Source of the DNA: Candidatus Heimdallarchaeota archaeon
Lineage (GTDB): Archaea; Asgardarchaeota; Heimdallarchaeia; Heimdallarchaeales; Kariarchaeaceae
Assembly (NCBI GenBank): GCA_021399405.1
Contig: JAAFKL010000161.1
Coordinates: 1-7,978 of the forward strand
DNA length: 7,978 nt
Reading direction: 5' to 3'
In this document: positions 7,301 through 7,978 of the stretch, piece after piece
Layout of the letters: every line of letters begins with the position of its first letter
How positions within the stretch are numbered: position 1 is the first letter of the stretch
The notes under the pieces: generated by a model
Database searches by the model: none
Told to the model about the DNA's origin: nothing
What the model saw: the letters and a program-made list of their open reading frames with translations, nothing else
Program-made: the position numbers and the translations under genes

Positions 7301-7978
7301 GCCAGTTCAAGTGGTAGGGCAGTTTCTTCTGTGTTCAATCCGGTGAATAAAGAGGATCTTGATCTCTCTTCATATACATCTAACATGTAATCACCGATCG
7401 AAGCCATACCTTTGATCATACCAGATTTGTAAACACTTCCGGTTTTATTGGTTTCAGGCCATTGTAACCCACCAGCAGCAGGTTCTGCAACAGCAGCTAA
7501 TGTATCGATAACATCCTGGGTATAATCACTATTTATCATAGTCCCATCATTAACGAAAACAACTACTTGTCCTTCTACCCAATCCCAATAATTAGTGGTT
7601 CCACTTACAGCATAAGCATGTATAATGTATGTGCCAGTTGTAGCAGGGGCAGTAAACGTTTCAACATATGCAGCAGTTGAATCATCACCGGTCATAGCAT
7701 GAGCGGGTTCTGAAACTGTTGCAACGAGAAAGTCACTATTATCTCCATCGATGGTATTATAACCGATTGTTAGATCATTGGATGATATTGCTCCACCAAA
7801 GTTTGAGACAGTGGCAGAAATATCAAAGACCTCGCCAGGAGTCACATACATAATTGCAGGAGTAAATAATATTTCTCCAGTAACTCCAGTATTTGGAGAA
7901 CCAAAATTATGACATCCTCCACTTGTTGAGGATGGTCTCCAAGTATCGAAGCTACCATTGTCCTTGTCACTACTTACC
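4393..7978 (-). CDS. cell-surface protein with two tandem LanC-like toroids, 5' end outside the window
   Basis: At least 1194 codons; the frame stays open to the window edge. Residues are counted from the internal ATG at 7851. Order: an upstream piece with a GGCHNFGSP motif; a beta-sandwich (about -20 to 100); toroid 1 (108-560); toroid 2 (561-985); an Ig-like beta-sandwich (about 990-1086); a Thr/Ser/Pro stalk (1090-1119); an acidic spacer KKDDSDD; a membrane helix (about 1128-1147); and an RRSRR tail. Each toroid has seven Gly-rich repeats, such as WSKGGPGIG, GRWHGVAGI, WSRGGAGIG and GHGGPGIG, as in LanC lanthionine cyclases. The zinc ligands of LanC are changed: repeat 5 has WS instead of WC (S404, S847) and repeat 6 has GHG instead of CHG (H465, H908). 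The repeat-4 histidines H345 and H788 are kept. A lanthionine cyclase activity is therefore unlikely; binding or hydrolysis of surface glycans or peptides is possible. Base composition is visibly richer in G+C than its neighbours. Confidence 0.88.
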   Translation of the reverse strand, partial: VSSDKDNGSFDTWRPSSTSGGCHNFGSPNTGVTGEILFTPAIMYVTPGEVFDISATVSNFGGAISSNDLTIGYNTIDGDNSDFLVATVSEPAHAMTGDDSTAAYVETFTAPATTGTYIIHAYAVSGTTNYWDWVEGQVVVFVNDGTMINSDYTQDVIDTLAAVAEPAAGGLQWPETNKTGSVYKSGMIKGMASIGDYMLDVYEERSRSSLFTGLNTEETALPLELAIGAGNWLLGRAQTNASGTYWYEVYNQDGTPSGTLVSTPYYGGVAGIVSYLLRLYRITHDPLYLDAAKGGADWLIAVADTTTGYAWPESYGSTLLSTRWSKGGPGIGSVFLEMYRFTEDVQYLNVAKGLFTWLDSEKLDLAGDAYWLQLPDVASEIFLGRWHGVAGIASFLIDLYEVTGAAAHKALALSAVDYVQAQAIADGTGVKFENQVAEGTFFSGWSRGGAGIGSVLLRANTLDSGAGYLATIDLIYNYYTEISNTTANGIIFSDSESNPRNMTGMGHGGPGIGMFLVQAYEATGDVKFKNMAQSIALGLNDLMFTNTNGVAWLKSDAAAENYIDYYLYYGIVGVATFMQALELMQDPADKAMAVAATTYLLDIAEVDGTGLKWLETESATYKTGTLKGASGNILELLNMYSRQTTALHFGGLTTNTTFGYLEAAVKGGNWLDAVAVTLDGGKAWYERYDAVNVNTSNAIDMDFYGGAAGIGETLLKLSQASGDQSFLDLAKAAGTFFIATADTTEGYAWPELYADVGDPLLLSTRWSKGTPGVGTFFLNLYVQTGDTTYLDVASGVGDFLISTGVADSDGLKWYRLANVDTSGTYLGRWHGSAGIASFFMDLALAGNNYIYMNAAIDALKYLDAKATIVLGEYSWVNEASGTEYLSGWSRGGAGIGATYLRAYLLTGENNYLTTVDGVFKWYEGNVTAVTTGWAWADSTSNLRIATSLGHGSAGIIMFATEAFQKIKHTAAYGLITQATAYLEDIANITSTSAGDEANWNKSTNEAYIESTMYYGTSGVAFAFLETSAVDIYMPRINTELVTFGPDVSYTVSDIVANVVTVSITATDDVGISTYEMKTGTGAYSAITLTSGAYALNVSAFAVGDTVVTIKVTDNEGNYVEFSFTVTIPEPVTTTTTTTTTTTSTPTTSTTTTTTPTTTSSTKKDDSDDGFLPISLFVVALALVALPIVARRSRR
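4495..4584 (-). repeat. low-complexity Thr-rich stalk with a GTT trinucleotide run
   Basis: These bases encode about 30 residues that are nearly all Thr with some Ser and Pro, between the Ig-like domain and the membrane helix. The run includes eight perfect GTT units at 4553-4576 (+ strand). It is probably an extended, O-glycosylated spacer holding the toroids away from the membrane. Length changes in units of three would stay in frame. Confidence 0.8.
4897..6171 (-). repeat. LanC-like toroid 2 (second copy of the internal duplication)
   Basis: Seven repeats matching toroid 1 in order: KTGTLKGASGN (580-590), YGGAAGIG (662-669), WSKGTPGVG (724-732), GRWHGSAGI (785-793), WSRGGAGIG (846-854), GHGSAGI (907-913) and YGTSGVAF (972-979). 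Two DNA stretches are still identical to toroid 1: 5724-5742 equals 7038-7056, and 5671-5688 equals 6997-7014. The two halves come from a tandem duplication. Confidence 0.8.
6172..7530 (-). repeat. LanC-like toroid 1 (first copy of an internal duplication)
   Basis: Seven repeats with cores at residues 142-152 (KSGMIKGMASI), 224-230 (YGGVAGI), 282-290 (WSKGGPGIG), 342-350 (GRWHGVAGI), 403-411 (WSRGGAGIG), 464-471 (GHGGPGIG) and 527-532 (YGIVGV). Each is followed by an amphipathic helix and a second helix ending near a Trp or Leu pair, as in alpha/alpha toroids. It aligns with toroid 2 at an offset of 438-445 residues. Confidence 0.8.

Noticed and set aside
4393..7978. Active lanthionine cyclase with a lanthipeptide precursor nearby
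   Set aside because: Both zinc cysteines are missing, the protein is membrane-tethered on the outside, and no precursor-like peptide gene or LanB/LanM partner is visible.

Overview
The window looks like a chromosomal segment of an AT-rich archaeon, most likely an Asgard-type lineage. That placement is an inference. It rests on a class II tRNA-Leu, genes that lack Shine-Dalgarno sites but have TATA-like boxes about 27 nt before the start, and large secreted proteins that end in a Thr/Ser stalk, one membrane helix and a basic tail. No universal marker gene is present to settle it, and the encoded CCA of the tRNA does not separate archaea from bacteria.

Left part, + strand (1-1684): the 3' part of tRNA-Leu(GAG) with encoded CCA; a two-gene toxin-antitoxin-like module (a DUF4258 protein followed by an overlapping YgiT/MqsA-type zinc-finger protein); then an alpha/beta hydrolase that resembles eukaryotic maspardin (SPG21). 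The gaps at 80-253 and 813-916 hold only a T-run after the tRNA and weak TATA-like sequences.

Right part, - strand (1695-7978), transcribed right to left: a very large surface protein whose 5' end lies outside the window; then a seven-repeat SBBP beta-propeller surface protein; then a membrane-anchored alpha/beta hydrolase. The hydrolase ends 10 bp from the end of the maspardin-like gene, tail to tail. A strong hairpin separates the first two - strand genes. The second and third each have their own TATA-like box, so this is a cluster of cell-envelope genes rather than clearly one operon.

The most notable object is the large surface protein. It contains two consecutive LanC-like alpha/alpha toroids of seven Gly-rich repeats each, flanked by beta-sandwich domains and tethered to the membrane. 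In both toroids the two cysteines that bind zinc in lanthionine cyclases are replaced (by Ser and Gly), while the two conserved histidines remain. This suggests a secreted, zinc-free use of the LanC fold. It has no obvious described counterpart that I can name from sequence alone.
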